The notes beneath the pieces were generated by a model. That model saw nothing but the letters and a program-made list of their open reading frames with translations. It had not been told where the DNA came from and ran no database searches. 19,595 nt of DNA from Deltaproteobacteria bacterium (GTDB lineage: Bacteria; Desulfobacterota; Desulfuromonadia; Geobacterales; Geobacteraceae), in assembly GCA_021810985.1 (NCBI GenBank), contig JAJZQA010000005.1:1-19595 (forward strand). Reading direction: 5' to 3'. A program made the position numbers and the translations under genes. Below are positions 1 to 7,663 of the stretch, in pieces (positions within the stretch are counted from its first letter, which is position 1; each line of letters begins with the position of its first letter).

Positions 1-105
1 AAAAAAATCAAAAAAACTGAATGCCGCAAAAAAAGCCAGGTGAGCGAGGAGTGAGCAGGAGATGGCCACTTCCAGCCCGAATTCTTTCTTCCGACGATGT
101 CTCAT
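1..105 (-). CDS. TonB/TolA-family protein, N-terminal fragment (cut by window edge)
   Basis: Reading the minus strand, an ATG at 105-103 overlaps the TGA stop of tolR (ATGA overlap) and opens 35 codons that run off the window without a stop. The peptide begins with a very basic stretch (MRHRRKKEFG) followed by one hydrophobic segment of about 20 residues ending in Phe-rich sequence. That is the cytoplasmic-tail plus single membrane anchor layout of TonB and TolA. Position directly after tolQ-tolR supports the same call: in Tol/Ton operons the third gene is the periplasm-spanning partner driven by the Q/R motor. TonB and TolA cannot be told apart because the diagnostic C-terminal domain is outside the window. 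The stop-start overlap suggests translational coupling to tolR. Confidence 0.72.
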   Translation of the reverse strand, partial: MRHRRKKEFGLEVAISCSLLAHLAFFAAFSFFDFF

Positions 106-518
106 TTTTCCCGGCCGGGCTCCGTCATCATGCCAAGCCGTTCAATGCCCGCACCCTTGATTTCCGCCATGGTCTTAACCACTTCTCCGTATGGAACATC
201 GGTGTCGGCTTTCAGAAAGACCTCTTTTTTAGCCCGCGACTCGAAGATCGCGGCAAGCTTCCCTGTCAGGTCGGAATGGCTCGTTTCCGCTGAATTGATA
301 AAGACCCTCCCGGATCTGTCAACGGAAACCACAACCGTTTCCTGGTCGGTGGCAAGGGATTTTGCCTGGGTTTTTGGCAGGTTTACCTGGACTCCCTGCT
401 GCATCATCGGGGCGGCTACCATGAATATGATAAGGAGTACGAGCATCACGTCCACAAAGGGCGTGACATTGATCTGGGACATGGCGCCGTTCCGGGTTTC
501 TCTACTTCCGATTTCCAT
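102..518 (-). CDS. tolR: TolR/ExbD-family biopolymer transport protein
   Basis: This is a 138-residue inner-membrane protein with a short cytoplasmic N terminus, one membrane helix (about residues 20-40) and a periplasmic domain, the usual size and layout of TolR/ExbD. The helix carries the family motif INVTPFVDVMLVLL, with Asp23 as the proton-relay residue of the Q-R motor. It should work with the upstream tolQ product to use the proton gradient to drive the TonB/TolA protein encoded next. It starts 9 nt after the tolQ stop, with an AGGAAATAGGGG stretch serving as ribosome binding site, and its own stop overlaps the next start. The family assignment is firm. TolR rather than ExbD is chosen from the likely tolQ-tolR-tonB/tolA order in this lineage and is less certain. 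Confidence 0.88.
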   Translation of the reverse strand: MEIGSRETRNGAMSQINVTPFVDVMLVLLIIFMVAAPMMQQGVQVNLPKTQAKSLATDQETVVVSVDRSGRVFINSAETSHSDLTGKLAAIFESRAKKEVFLKADTDVPYGEVVKTMAEIKGAGIERLGMMTEPGREK

Positions 519-527
519 GGTCGTCCC

Positions 528-1217
528 CTATTTCCTGCTGATGGATCTCTGAACGATGTTGAGATATTCCGTGGAGAAGCTGTCCATTTCGGAAATCAGG
601 ACCTTGATCTTGTGCTGAAAATGGTTGTAGCCCATGACGGCAGGGATTGCCGCGACCAGACCTACCGCCGTGGCAATGAGTGCCTCGGCAATACCGGGAG
701 CAACAACGGCCAGCGAAGCCGAACCGGTTTCGCCGATCCCCTTGAAGGCGGTCATGATTCCCCAAACGGTTCCGAACAGCCCGATAAAGGGTGCGGTTGA
801 GCCGGTGGTTGCCAGAAAGGTGAGGTATTTCTCCAGACGGGTAATTTCCGAGGTGGTAGCCCGGCGCAGGGCGCGGGAAATATTTTCGATTCCCCCGAGG
901 TCGGTGCTGATGACCTCCGGGTCTTCTCTTTCTTCCCCCTTTTCCATCAGTTTCTTCAGCTCGCTGAAGCCTTCACTGAAGAGGACCGCCAGCGGTGAGT
1001 CGGTAAAGCGGTCAAGCTGGGCATTGATGGAATCGAATTTTTTCACCTTCCAGAAAAAATCGAGAAACTTTTCCGACTGGCTGTTGGCGCGGTAGACCTG
1101 CCGGAATTTAAAGAAGATGATGCCGAGTGAGATAACGGAAAAGAGCGCGAGGACAACCAGAACAACTTGAACGACCAGGCCGGTCACAGTAAAGATTCCC
1201 AAAATGTCTACCTCCAT
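528..1217 (-). CDS. tolQ: TolQ/ExbB/MotA-family proton channel
   Basis: The protein has 229 residues and three predicted membrane helices (about 10-34, 137-155 and 170-195) with a large cytoplasmic loop between the first and second, as in TolQ. The second helix region carries the family signature TTGSTAPFIGLFGTVWGIM. It forms the stator/channel with TolR and energises outer-membrane processes. The annotated ATG at 1217 has only a weak upstream ribosome binding site. A strong GGAGGT lies just inside the ORF, 7 nt before a TTG at codon 6, so translation might start there and give 224 residues. The gene heads the operon, with a promoter at 1241-1269, and diverges from hemW. Confidence 0.9.
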   Translation of the reverse strand: MEVDILGIFTVTGLVVQVVLVVLALFSVISLGIIFFKFRQVYRANSQSEKFLDFFWKVKKFDSINAQLDRFTDSPLAVLFSEGFSELKKLMEKGEEREDPEVISTDLGGIENISRALRRATTSEITRLEKYLTFLATTGSTAPFIGLFGTVWGIMTAFKGIGETGSASLAVVAPGIAEALIATAVGLVAAIPAVMGYNHFQHKIKVLISEMDSFSTEYLNIVQRSISRK

Positions 1218-1240
1218 ACCAATAAGTGGAAAGTATTGAT

Positions 1241-1269
1241 AAAATAAGCCTGTCTCCCTATCAAGTCAA
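1241..1269 (-). promoter_or_regulatory. Predicted sigma-70 promoter of tolQ-tolR-tonB/tolA
   Basis: On the minus strand TTGACT (1269-1264) is followed by a 17-nt spacer and TATTTT (1246-1241), a near-consensus -35 with a weaker -10. Transcription would start about 10-20 nt before the tolQ ATG. The 159-nt gap to hemW holds no other convincing signal. Confidence 0.55.
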
Positions 1270-1376
1270 CACGATTTTTCCCCTTTACATTTCTTCACCG
1301 AAAGCGGAAAAGCGCCGGAAGCGCCGGCAACTTTGCTTTGGACTTTCCTTTGCCGGGTGGGGTACACTGGTCCGTA

Positions 1377-2522
1377 ATGACCTTGTCACTCTATATTCAC
1401 TACCCATTCTGTCTGAAAAAATGCCGCTACTGCGCATTTAATTCCGTTAGTGACGCTCCCTGTAGTCCGGACGAGTATCTGGCCGGTTTGCTCACGGAGC
1501 TGGAACAGCGTTGCGAAATGCCGGAAAAGGGCTCTGCCGCCGGCACGCTCTATTTTGGCGGGGGAACCCCCTCCCTCCTCGAGCCGTCTCAGGTGGCGCG
1601 AATCATCGAGGCTGCCGCGAAGTACTACGCGCTGGCCGCGGATGCCGAGATCACCCTGGAATGCAATCCGGGCGCGGTTACCAGTGGGAAACTTGCCGCG
1701 TTCCGCGCCGCGGGTGTCAATCGCCTTTCCCTCGGTGTTCAGTCGTTTGACGATGAATTCCTTGCGGTACTTGGCCGCGCCCATAGCGCCGCAGAGACGA
1801 TGGGCGCTTTTCGTACCGCCAGGGAAGCCGGGTTTGACAATATCGGTATCGACCTTATTCATTCCCTGCCGGGACAAAGCCTTGCCCAGTGGCAGCGGGA
1901 GTTGTCGCAAGCCTGTGACCTGAACCCGGAACACCTTTCTGTCTATGGCCTCAGCATCGAGGAGGGGACGCCCTTTGCCCTTTTGGAGGAAAAGGGGGCG
2001 CTGCTCCTGCCCGATGAGGAGGAATCGGCCTGCATGTATGAGCTGGCGGCGAAGGTCCTTGCCGCGCATGGCTATGAACAGTATGAAATCGCCAATTTCG
2101 CCCGGCCCGGTTTCCGCTCTCGCCATAATTCCGGCTACTGGCTGCGTCGTTCATATCTCGGCTTCGGCGCCGGCGCCCATTCGTTCCTGCGGCGGCCGGA
2201 AGCCGGCCTCCGGTTTTCAAATACGGAGAAAGTGGAGGACTATCTTGCGCTGGTTGGTCGCGGATGCCTACCGACTGTCGAATCCCGGAACCTGACTCGA
2301 GAAGAGGCCATGGCGGAGTGCCTGTTTCTCGGCCTGCGCTTGACGGAAGGGGTGAGCCTCGAGCACTTTCGCGAAGAGTTTTCCCTATCTATTCAGGAGG
2401 CCTTCGGAGCGGCCTGCGCGGATCTCTTTGCCGGCGGGCTTTTGGAAATGAGGGATGGTTTTGTGCGCCTCACCGGCAAGGCCCGGATCCTATCGAACCA
2501 GGTTTTCGTCAGGTTTATATAA
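1377..2522 (+). CDS. hemW: HemW, radical SAM heme chaperone (coproporphyrinogen III oxidase-like)
   Basis: This is a 381-residue radical-SAM protein. Near the N terminus Cys12, Cys16 and Cys19 form the CX3CX2C cluster motif (FCLKKCRYCAF), followed by the glycine-rich YFGGGTPS SAM motif and the GVQSFDD segment. The C-terminal part contains the NSGYWLRRSYLGFGAGAHSF block seen in HemW. Length and motifs match HemW, formerly mis-named oxygen-independent coproporphyrinogen oxidase, which binds heme and hands it to target proteins. True HemN is longer and has a different N terminus. I chose the ATG at 1377 because the peptide then starts directly before the conserved MTLSLYIHYPFC. An in-frame TTG at 1338 would add 13 unconserved residues. 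The ribosome binding site is weak (GGTGGGG about 16 nt upstream). It sits just before the heat-shock operon. Confidence 0.9.
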   Translation: MTLSLYIHYPFCLKKCRYCAFNSVSDAPCSPDEYLAGLLTELEQRCEMPEKGSAAGTLYFGGGTPSLLEPSQVARIIEAAAKYYALAADAEITLECNPGAVTSGKLAAFRAAGVNRLSLGVQSFDDEFLAVLGRAHSAAETMGAFRTAREAGFDNIGIDLIHSLPGQSLAQWQRELSQACDLNPEHLSVYGLSIEEGTPFALLEEKGALLLPDEEESACMYELAAKVLAAHGYEQYEIANFARPGFRSRHNSGYWLRRSYLGFGAGAHSFLRRPEAGLRFSNTEKVEDYLALVGRGCLPTVESRNLTREEAMAECLFLGLRLTEGVSLEHFREEFSLSIQEAFGAACADLFAGGLLEMRDGFVRLTGKARILSNQVFVRFI

Positions 2523-2535
2523 AAGGGAAAATACC

Positions 2536-2564
2536 TTGACAAAAAAGGGGTCGGTTGTTACTTT
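2536..2564 (+). promoter_or_regulatory. Predicted sigma-70 promoter of the hrcA-grpE-dnaK operon
   Basis: TTGACA (2536-2541), a 17-nt spacer and TACTTT (2559-2564) form a strong vegetative promoter starting 14 nt after the hemW stop. The predicted transcription start, about 2570, lies at the left edge of the CIRCE operator. Repressor bound there would block initiation or early elongation. Confidence 0.8.
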
Positions 2565-2571
2565 TGTGAGG

Positions 2572-2598
2572 TTAGCACTCGATGCATTTGAGTGCTAA
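2572..2598 (+). promoter_or_regulatory. CIRCE operator (HrcA binding site)
   Basis: TTAGCACTC (2572-2580), a 9-nt spacer and GAGTGCTAA (2590-2598) form a perfect 9-9-9 inverted repeat identical to the CIRCE consensus. It sits between the promoter and the hrcA start codon. HrcA, kept active by GroEL, binds CIRCE and represses until heat stress. This is direct evidence that the downstream heat-shock genes are HrcA controlled. Confidence 0.97.
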
Positions 2599-2618
2599 CT
2601 TTCGTTACAGGGGCAATA

Positions 2619-3650
2619 ATGAACGATAACCTTTCGGAACGAAGCAGACAGATCCTTGAAGCGGTCATTGATGATTACATCCGGACCGCGGAGCCGGTTG
2701 GCAGCCGTACGGTGACCCGAAGGCATGGACTTGCCCTGTCGCCGGCAACGGTGCGAAACGTCATGTCCGATCTGGAGGAGATGGGCTTCCTCTCTTCTCC
2801 CCACACTTCGGCGGGCCGGGTTCCCACCGACAAGGCGTTTCGTTTCTACGTGGATTCCCTGCTCCATGTCCCTGCCATCACGGAAAACCAGCAGGAGGAA
2901 ATCCGCCGGCAGTATCAGGTTCCGGGCCGGGATGTGGGCGAAATTCTCAAGGAAACCAGCAAGATACTGTCGTCCATTTCAAACTATATCGGGATTGTCG
3001 TCGCACCGCGCTTCGCGGCCAATGTTTTTCGCCAGATCGAGTTCGTCAAACTCTTCGGCAGGCGGATTCTGGTGATTCTCGTCTCGGAAAGCGGGATTGT
3101 CCAGAACAGGGTCATCGAAGCCGAGGAAGATCTTTCAACGGAAGATCTGGTGCGTATGACGAATTACCTGAACGAACTGCTCCATGGCTTGACGATCGCG
3201 GAAGTAAAAGCCCGAATCGTCAGGGAGATGCAGGACGAGAAGGTCCGCTACGACAAACTTCTGAGCCGGGCGCTCAAACTTTCCGAGGTAACCCTGGAAG
3301 AGTCTGCCGCGGATGTTTTCATCGAGGGGCAGGTCAATATCCTCGAACAGCCGGAATTTGCCGATGTGGAGAGGATGAAGGAGATTTTCCACACCTTCGA
3401 GGAAAAAAGCCAGCTCATCAACTTGCTTGACTGCTGCATGAAAGCCGACCGGGTAAATATCTTTATCGGTGCGGAAAACTTTTTGAGCCGCATGAATCAG
3501 ATGAGCGTCATTACCGCTTCCTATGCAAGCGGTCCGAATACCCTCGGGGTTCTCGGTGTCATCGGCCCCACCCGGATGGGCTATGACCGGGTAATTCCCA
3601 TTGTTGACTACACGGCACGAATGCTTAGCGAATTGTTGGGCCGGGAATAA
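2619..3650 (+). CDS. hrcA: HrcA, heat-inducible transcription repressor
   Basis: The 343-residue protein begins MNDNLSERSRQILEAVIDDY and contains the HrcA N-terminal winged-helix DNA-binding region (about residues 1-80, including EPVGSRTVTRR and SPATVRNVMSDLEEMG). A central GAF-like region and the conserved C-terminal GVLGVIGPTRMGYDRVIPIV block follow. Length is normal for the family. The ATG at 2619 is chosen because an upstream in-frame GTG (2592) lies inside the CIRCE operator and would add nine unconserved residues. An AGGGG stands just before the ATG. HrcA represses its own operon through the adjacent CIRCE. The next gene, grpE, begins 21 nt after the stop. Confidence 0.96.
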   Translation: MNDNLSERSRQILEAVIDDYIRTAEPVGSRTVTRRHGLALSPATVRNVMSDLEEMGFLSSPHTSAGRVPTDKAFRFYVDSLLHVPAITENQQEEIRRQYQVPGRDVGEILKETSKILSSISNYIGIVVAPRFAANVFRQIEFVKLFGRRILVILVSESGIVQNRVIEAEEDLSTEDLVRMTNYLNELLHGLTIAEVKARIVREMQDEKVRYDKLLSRALKLSEVTLEESAADVFIEGQVNILEQPEFADVERMKEIFHTFEEKSQLINLLDCCMKADRVNIFIGAENFLSRMNQMSVITASYASGPNTLGVLGVIGPTRMGYDRVIPIVDYTARMLSELLGRE

Positions 3651-3671
3651 AGCGTGAAAGGAGTATCTGTG

Positions 3672-4265
3672 ATGATGAAAAAGCATGACACCGAAACAAA
3701 CGGTGTGGAACATACTGAGCAACAGGTGGAAGTGACGGAAGGGACAGGCGACGAAACGGGAGTCGCACTTGATCCGGCGGAGAGAATCCGTCAGCTTGAG
3801 GAGGCCCTGGTGGCGAAAGAGGCTGAAGTTGCGGCCAACTGGGATAAATATCTCCGTGAGCGTGCCGACCTGGAAAATTACCGTCGCCGGGTCCAGAAGG
3901 AAAAGGAAGATCTGATGAAATACGGCAATGAATGCCTGCTGACTGATATTCTTCCGGTTCTGGACAATATGGAACGAGCCCTTGATCATGCCTCCGAGGA
4001 AAGCCTTTCCGCGGTTATCGAAGGGGTGAATCTGACCCGCTCCATGCTCCTGTCGGTGCTGAAAAAGTTTGGCGTGGAGCCCATCGAAGCAAAGGGCGCC
4101 ACGTTCGACTCGGCATACCATCAGGCCATGTGTCAGGTGGAAAGTGATGATGTGGCGCCGAATAGCATTATCGAAGAGTACCAGAAGGGCTATCTGCTCA
4201 ATGACCGGCTTTTGCGGCCGGCGATGGTTTCGGTGGCCGCCGCGAAAAAGAACGGGTCTGAATAA
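3672..4265 (+). CDS. grpE: GrpE, nucleotide exchange factor of DnaK
   Basis: This protein of about 197 residues has a Glu-rich, helical N-terminal half (about residues 30-95, charged and coiled-coil-like, with LRERADLENYRRR). The C-terminal beta domain contains the GrpE signature region (FGVEPIEAKGATFDSAYHQAM and the following YQKGYLLNDRLLRPAMVSVA). It exchanges ADP for ATP on DnaK. I chose ATG 3672 (ATG 3675 is equally possible) because AAAGGAG at 3657-3663 is well spaced for it. A GTG at 3654 lies upstream of that ribosome binding site and is unlikely. It sits 21 nt after hrcA and 80 nt before dnaK, in the same CIRCE-controlled operon. Confidence 0.95.
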   Translation: MMKKHDTETNGVEHTEQQVEVTEGTGDETGVALDPAERIRQLEEALVAKEAEVAANWDKYLRERADLENYRRRVQKEKEDLMKYGNECLLTDILPVLDNMERALDHASEESLSAVIEGVNLTRSMLLSVLKKFGVEPIEAKGATFDSAYHQAMCQVESDDVAPNSIIEEYQKGYLLNDRLLRPAMVSVAAAKKNGSE

Positions 4266-4345
4266 ATTTTCGCCGCTCCCCTTGTTTTTTTTCGAGTAGG
4301 TACTTAGCTTTACCATGCAGAGACATTAAAAGGAGGAATACATAT

Positions 4346-6253
4346 ATGAGTAAGGTAATCGGAATCGATCTGGGCACTACCAACTCCTGCGTAGCCATCA
4401 TGGAGGGGGGAGAGCCTGTTGTCATAGCCAATGCGGAAGGAAGCCGCACCACACCGTCCATGGTCGCTTTCACCGACAGTGGCGAGCGTCCGGTGGGCCA
4501 GCAGGCGAAGCGCCAGGCGGTCACCAATCCGGAGAATACCCTGTTTTCCATCAAGCGCCTCATCGGCCGCAAGTTTGACACCGAAGCGGTGAAAAAAGAT
4601 ATCGCCATTTCTCCCTTCAAGATCGTGAAAGCGGAGAATGGTGACGCCTGGGTGGATGTTCGCGGCAAGCAGTATTCTCCGCCGGAAATCTCCGCCATGA
4701 TCCTGCAGAAGATGAAAAAGACCGCGGAAGATTACCTGGGCGAAACGGTTACCGACGCGGTCATCACCGTTCCGGCCTATTTCGATGACTCCCAGCGCCA
4801 GGCAACCAAGGATGCCGGCAAGATCGCCGGTCTGAACGTGCTCAGGATCATCAACGAGCCGACCGCCGCGGCCCTGGCCTACGGTCTCGACAAGAAGAAG
4901 GACGAAAAGATCGCGGTCTTCGACCTGGGTGGCGGTACCTTCGATATCTCGATTCTCGAATTGGGTGAAGGGGTCTTCGAGGTTAAATCGACCAACGGCG
5001 ATACGTTCCTCGGTGGTGAGGACTTCGACCAGAAGGTCATCGATTGGATTGCCGACGAGTTCAAGAAGGATCAGGGCATCGACCTGCGTTCCGACAAGAT
5101 GGCGCTCCAGCGTCTCAAGGAAGCGGCCGAGAAAGCCAAGTGCGAACTTTCCACCTCGATGGAGACCGACATCAACCTGCCGTTCATCACCGCCGATGCG
5201 ACCGGTCCGAAGCACTTGACCCTGAAGCTGACCCGCGCCAAGCTCGAAGCCCTCTGTGCCGAGCTGATCGCGAAATTGGAAGGACCGTGCCGGACCGCTC
5301 TGAAAGATGCCGGCCTCTCCCCCAGTGAAATCGATGAGGTAATCCTGGTGGGCGGAATGACCCGCATGCCGATCGTGCAGACGAAAGTTCAGGAAATCTT
5401 CGGCAAGGTCCCCAACCGGGGCGTCAATCCCGATGAAGTGGTGGCCATCGGCGCCGCCATCCAGGGTGGCGTTCTGCGCGGTGACGTGAAAGACGTGCTG
5501 CTGCTTGACGTTACGCCGCTTTCCCTCGGTATCGAGACCCTGGGCGGCGTCATGACCAAGCTCATTGACAAGAACACCACGATTCCCTGCCGCAAGAGCC
5601 AGGTATTCTCCACCGCCGCCGACAACCAACCGGCAGTGACCATCCATGTCCTGCAGGGTGAGCGGGAAATGGCCGGTGACAACAAGACTCTCGGTAATTT
5701 CGAGCTGACCGGTATTCCACCGGCACCGCGTGGCGTGCCCCAGGTCGAGGTAACCTTCGACATCGATGCCAACGGCATCGTGCACGTCTCCGCTAAGGAT
5801 CTGGGTACCGGTAAAGAACAGTCCATTCGCATCACCGCTTCCTCCGGACTTTCCAAGGAAGAGATCGACAAGATGGTGCGCGACGCCGAGTCCCATGCCA
5901 GTGAGGACAAGCAGAAGCGTGAGCTGATCGAGGCCCGCAACCATGCCGACAGCCTGATTTATTCCACCGAGAAGTCTCTCAAGGAATTCGGCGACAAGGT
6001 CGATGCCGGCGAAAAACAGAAGATCGAAGATGGTGTCGCCAAATTGAAGAAGGCGATGGAAGGCAACGATCCGGCTGCCATCAAGACCGCCACCGAGGAA
6101 CTTACCCAGGCCTCCCACAAGCTGGCCGAAGCGGTTTACTCCCATGCTCAGCAGGCAGGCGCCGGAGCCGAGGGTGAAGCCGCGCCGAAAGAGGAAGGCT
6201 CGGACGAAAAGGTTGTCGAGGCCGAGTTCGAGGAAGTCAAAGACGATAAATAA
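4346..6253 (+). CDS. dnaK: DnaK, Hsp70 chaperone
   Basis: The 635-residue protein is a full-length DnaK. The N-terminal ATPase domain (about 1-385) has the GIDLGTTNS motif at residues 6-14, DLGGGTFD near 193-200 and the VGGMTRMP block. The substrate-binding domain (about 390-505) and helical lid follow, and the tail is acidic (ending EEVKDDK). It folds nascent and stressed proteins in an ATP cycle with DnaJ and GrpE. A strong AAAAGGAGG lies 9 nt before the ATG. The 80-nt leader after grpE contains a T-tract but no clear stem and no second CIRCE. A terminator follows about 40 nt after the stop, so dnaK appears to end the main hrcA operon transcript. Confidence 0.98.
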   Translation: MSKVIGIDLGTTNSCVAIMEGGEPVVIANAEGSRTTPSMVAFTDSGERPVGQQAKRQAVTNPENTLFSIKRLIGRKFDTEAVKKDIAISPFKIVKAENGDAWVDVRGKQYSPPEISAMILQKMKKTAEDYLGETVTDAVITVPAYFDDSQRQATKDAGKIAGLNVLRIINEPTAAALAYGLDKKKDEKIAVFDLGGGTFDISILELGEGVFEVKSTNGDTFLGGEDFDQKVIDWIADEFKKDQGIDLRSDKMALQRLKEAAEKAKCELSTSMETDINLPFITADATGPKHLTLKLTRAKLEALCAELIAKLEGPCRTALKDAGLSPSEIDEVILVGGMTRMPIVQTKVQEIFGKVPNRGVNPDEVVAIGAAIQGGVLRGDVKDVLLLDVTPLSLGIETLGGVMTKLIDKNTTIPCRKSQVFSTAADNQPAVTIHVLQGEREMAGDNKTLGNFELTGIPPAPRGVPQVEVTFDIDANGIVHVSAKDLGTGKEQSIRITASSGLSKEEIDKMVRDAESHASEDKQKRELIEARNHADSLIYSTEKSLKEFGDKVDAGEKQKIEDGVAKLKKAMEGNDPAAIKTATEELTQASHKLAEAVYSHAQQAGAGAEGEAAPKEEGSDEKVVEAEFEEVKDDK

Positions 6254-6290
6254 CTAACAGAGAACGGCTCAAGACATGGGGCTTAGGGCG

Positions 6291-6319
6291 AAGGGGAGAT
6301 CCGTACTACTCCCCTTTTT
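6291..6319 (+). terminator. Rho-independent terminator after dnaK
   Basis: AAGGGGAG (6291-6298) pairs with CTCCCCTT (6309-6316) across a 10-nt loop, and a T-tract runs through 6319. It lies 38 nt after the dnaK stop and would reduce or end read-through into dnaJ. It is followed by a degenerate run of TTTGCC-like units (6316-6343) with no obvious function. Confidence 0.75.
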
Positions 6320-6344
6320 GCCGTTTGCCCTTTGCCTTTTGCCT

Positions 6345-6508
6345 AGGAGTCTGTCGGACTTAGGAAATCGAAGCGAAAATTCGGCTGGGCGAGGACAGAT
6401 TTTGTTGATTTTGCAGGGCAATAGTTGTTCTATTGCCCAAAAAAGCGGCGAAATATGGACCGTCCAGACGGATTTGTAGCAGATTTACCCTACGTCCGAC
6501 AGACTCCT
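6345..6508. repeat. 164-bp near-symmetric palindromic repeat (MITE/REP-like) between dnaK and dnaJ
   Basis: The ends are 20-bp inverted repeats matching at 19 of 20 positions (AGGAGTCTGTCGGACTTAGG at 6345-6364 against the complement of 6489-6508). The exact centre holds a perfect 9-bp hairpin with a 5-nt loop (GGGCAATAG 6416-6424, CTATTGCCC 6430-6438). The arms in between are also partly complementary, with shared AAATC, CG-CTGG-CG and ATTT blocks, so the whole unit could fold into one long stem. No ORF of note is inside. The dnaJ ribosome binding site starts at the next base (6509), showing insertion or evolution right at the gene border. A miniature transposable element or REP-type repeat is the likeliest nature; copy number cannot be judged from this window. 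Confidence 0.75.
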
Positions 6509-6522
6509 GAGAGGGAACAAGA

Positions 6523-7644
6523 GTGGCAAACGGGGAAAAGCGCGATTACTACGAGGTGCTGGGCGTTCATCGGAATGCTTCCGAAACCGAAATCAAGAAG
6601 GCCTACCGCAAGCTGGCCATACAATTCCATCCTGACAAAAATCAGGGTGATAAACAGTCAGAAGAGAAGTTCAAAGAGGTTTCCGAGGCGTACGAAGTGC
6701 TGTCCGACCCTCAAAAGAGGGTCCAGTATGACCAGTTCGGCCATGCGGGAGTCGGTGGCGCGGCCGGGGCCTCCGGCTTCGGTTTCGGCGGTGGCACGCC
6801 TTTCGGCGACATCTTCGAGGATATCTTCGGTGATCTGTTCGGCGGCCGTCAACAGCAGCGCCGAGGCGGCAAAAGGGGTGACGACCTCCTCTACAACCTT
6901 GAAATCAGTTTTGAGGAAGCGGCGTTCGGCGTCGAGTCCAAAATTGAGGTTCCCTACAACAAACGCTGCGGCACCTGCAACGGCAGCGGCGCCAAGCCCG
7001 GTACCGAGCCGAAGGTCTGCCCGACCTGCCGCGGGGCCGGACAGGTCCGTTTTCAGCAGGGCTACTTCAGCGTCAGCCGAACCTGCAACCACTGTAATGG
7101 CGAGGGTAAAGTCATTGACTCACCCTGTTCGACCTGCCGCGGCACCGGAATGGCGCGGGACACCAAAACCATGTCGGTCAAGGTTCCCGCGGGGGTCGAG
7201 ACCGGCAACCGGCTGAAACTTTCCGGTGAGGGTGGCGAGGGAACGAAGGGTGGACCAAACGGCGATCTCTACGTCTCGATCAAAGTTCGGCCTCACACGG
7301 TATTTTCCCGAGAGAACAATGACGTTATCTGTGAAATCCCGATCAGCTTTGTCCAGGCAGCCCTTGGCACCGAGATTGCGGTACCGACCCTGGACGGCAA
7401 ACTGAACCTGAAAATTCCCGAGGGGACCCAGTCCGGCAAGGTTTTCCGCCTGAAGGACAAAGGAATCCCGGTCCTCCAGGGCTATGGGCGGGGTGATCAG
7501 ATGGTGGTGATCAAGGTGGAGACACCGGTGAACCTCAACAAGCGGCAACGGGAACTCCTTGAGGAATTCGCGGCGATTGGCGGCGAGGAAGTTCACCCGA
7601 TGAAGAAGAATTTTTTCGACAAGGTCGTGAACCTTTTCAGCTGA
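6523..7644 (+). CDS. dnaJ: DnaJ, Hsp40 co-chaperone
   Basis: This 373-residue type I DnaJ has the J domain with HPD at residues 36-38, a Gly/Phe-rich linker (about 73-108) and a zinc domain with four CxxCxGxG repeats (Cys149/152, 166/169, 188/191 and 202/205). The C-terminal substrate-binding domains follow. It delivers substrates to DnaK and stimulates its ATPase. It starts with GTG, placed by GAGAGGG at 6509-6515, directly against the right end of the palindromic repeat. A terminator and the repeat separate it from dnaK by 269 nt, so it may rely on read-through or its own promoter. I could not find a convincing promoter in the gap. The PLD-like gene follows after 19 nt. Confidence 0.97.
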   Translation: MANGEKRDYYEVLGVHRNASETEIKKAYRKLAIQFHPDKNQGDKQSEEKFKEVSEAYEVLSDPQKRVQYDQFGHAGVGGAAGASGFGFGGGTPFGDIFEDIFGDLFGGRQQQRRGGKRGDDLLYNLEISFEEAAFGVESKIEVPYNKRCGTCNGSGAKPGTEPKVCPTCRGAGQVRFQQGYFSVSRTCNHCNGEGKVIDSPCSTCRGTGMARDTKTMSVKVPAGVETGNRLKLSGEGGEGTKGGPNGDLYVSIKVRPHTVFSRENNDVICEIPISFVQAALGTEIAVPTLDGKLNLKIPEGTQSGKVFRLKDKGIPVLQGYGRGDQMVVIKVETPVNLNKRQRELLEEFAAIGGEEVHPMKKNFFDKVVNLFS

Positions 7645-7663
7645 TGGTGCGTACGGTTATCAC

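Noticed and set aside
1324..1356. CCGGCAA/TTGCCGG inverted repeat before hemW
   Set aside because: The stem is only 7 bp with a 19-nt loop and has no matching regulator or T-tract; it could be chance in GC-rich sequence.
3135..4316. 393-codon open frame on the minus strand opposite hrcA and grpE
   Set aside because: It spans two clear genes and their border; the His/Phe-rich translation lacks any domain.
4310..6145. 611-codon open frame on the minus strand opposite dnaK
   Set aside because: Long antisense frames opposite dnaK are a well-known by-product of its codon bias. The translation shows no coherent domain and dnaK is unquestionable.
6425..7216. 263-codon plus-strand frame overlapping the start of dnaJ
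   Set aside because: It is a shifted frame of dnaJ with Ser/Arg/Pro/Ala-rich translation; the DnaJ frame has all motifs.
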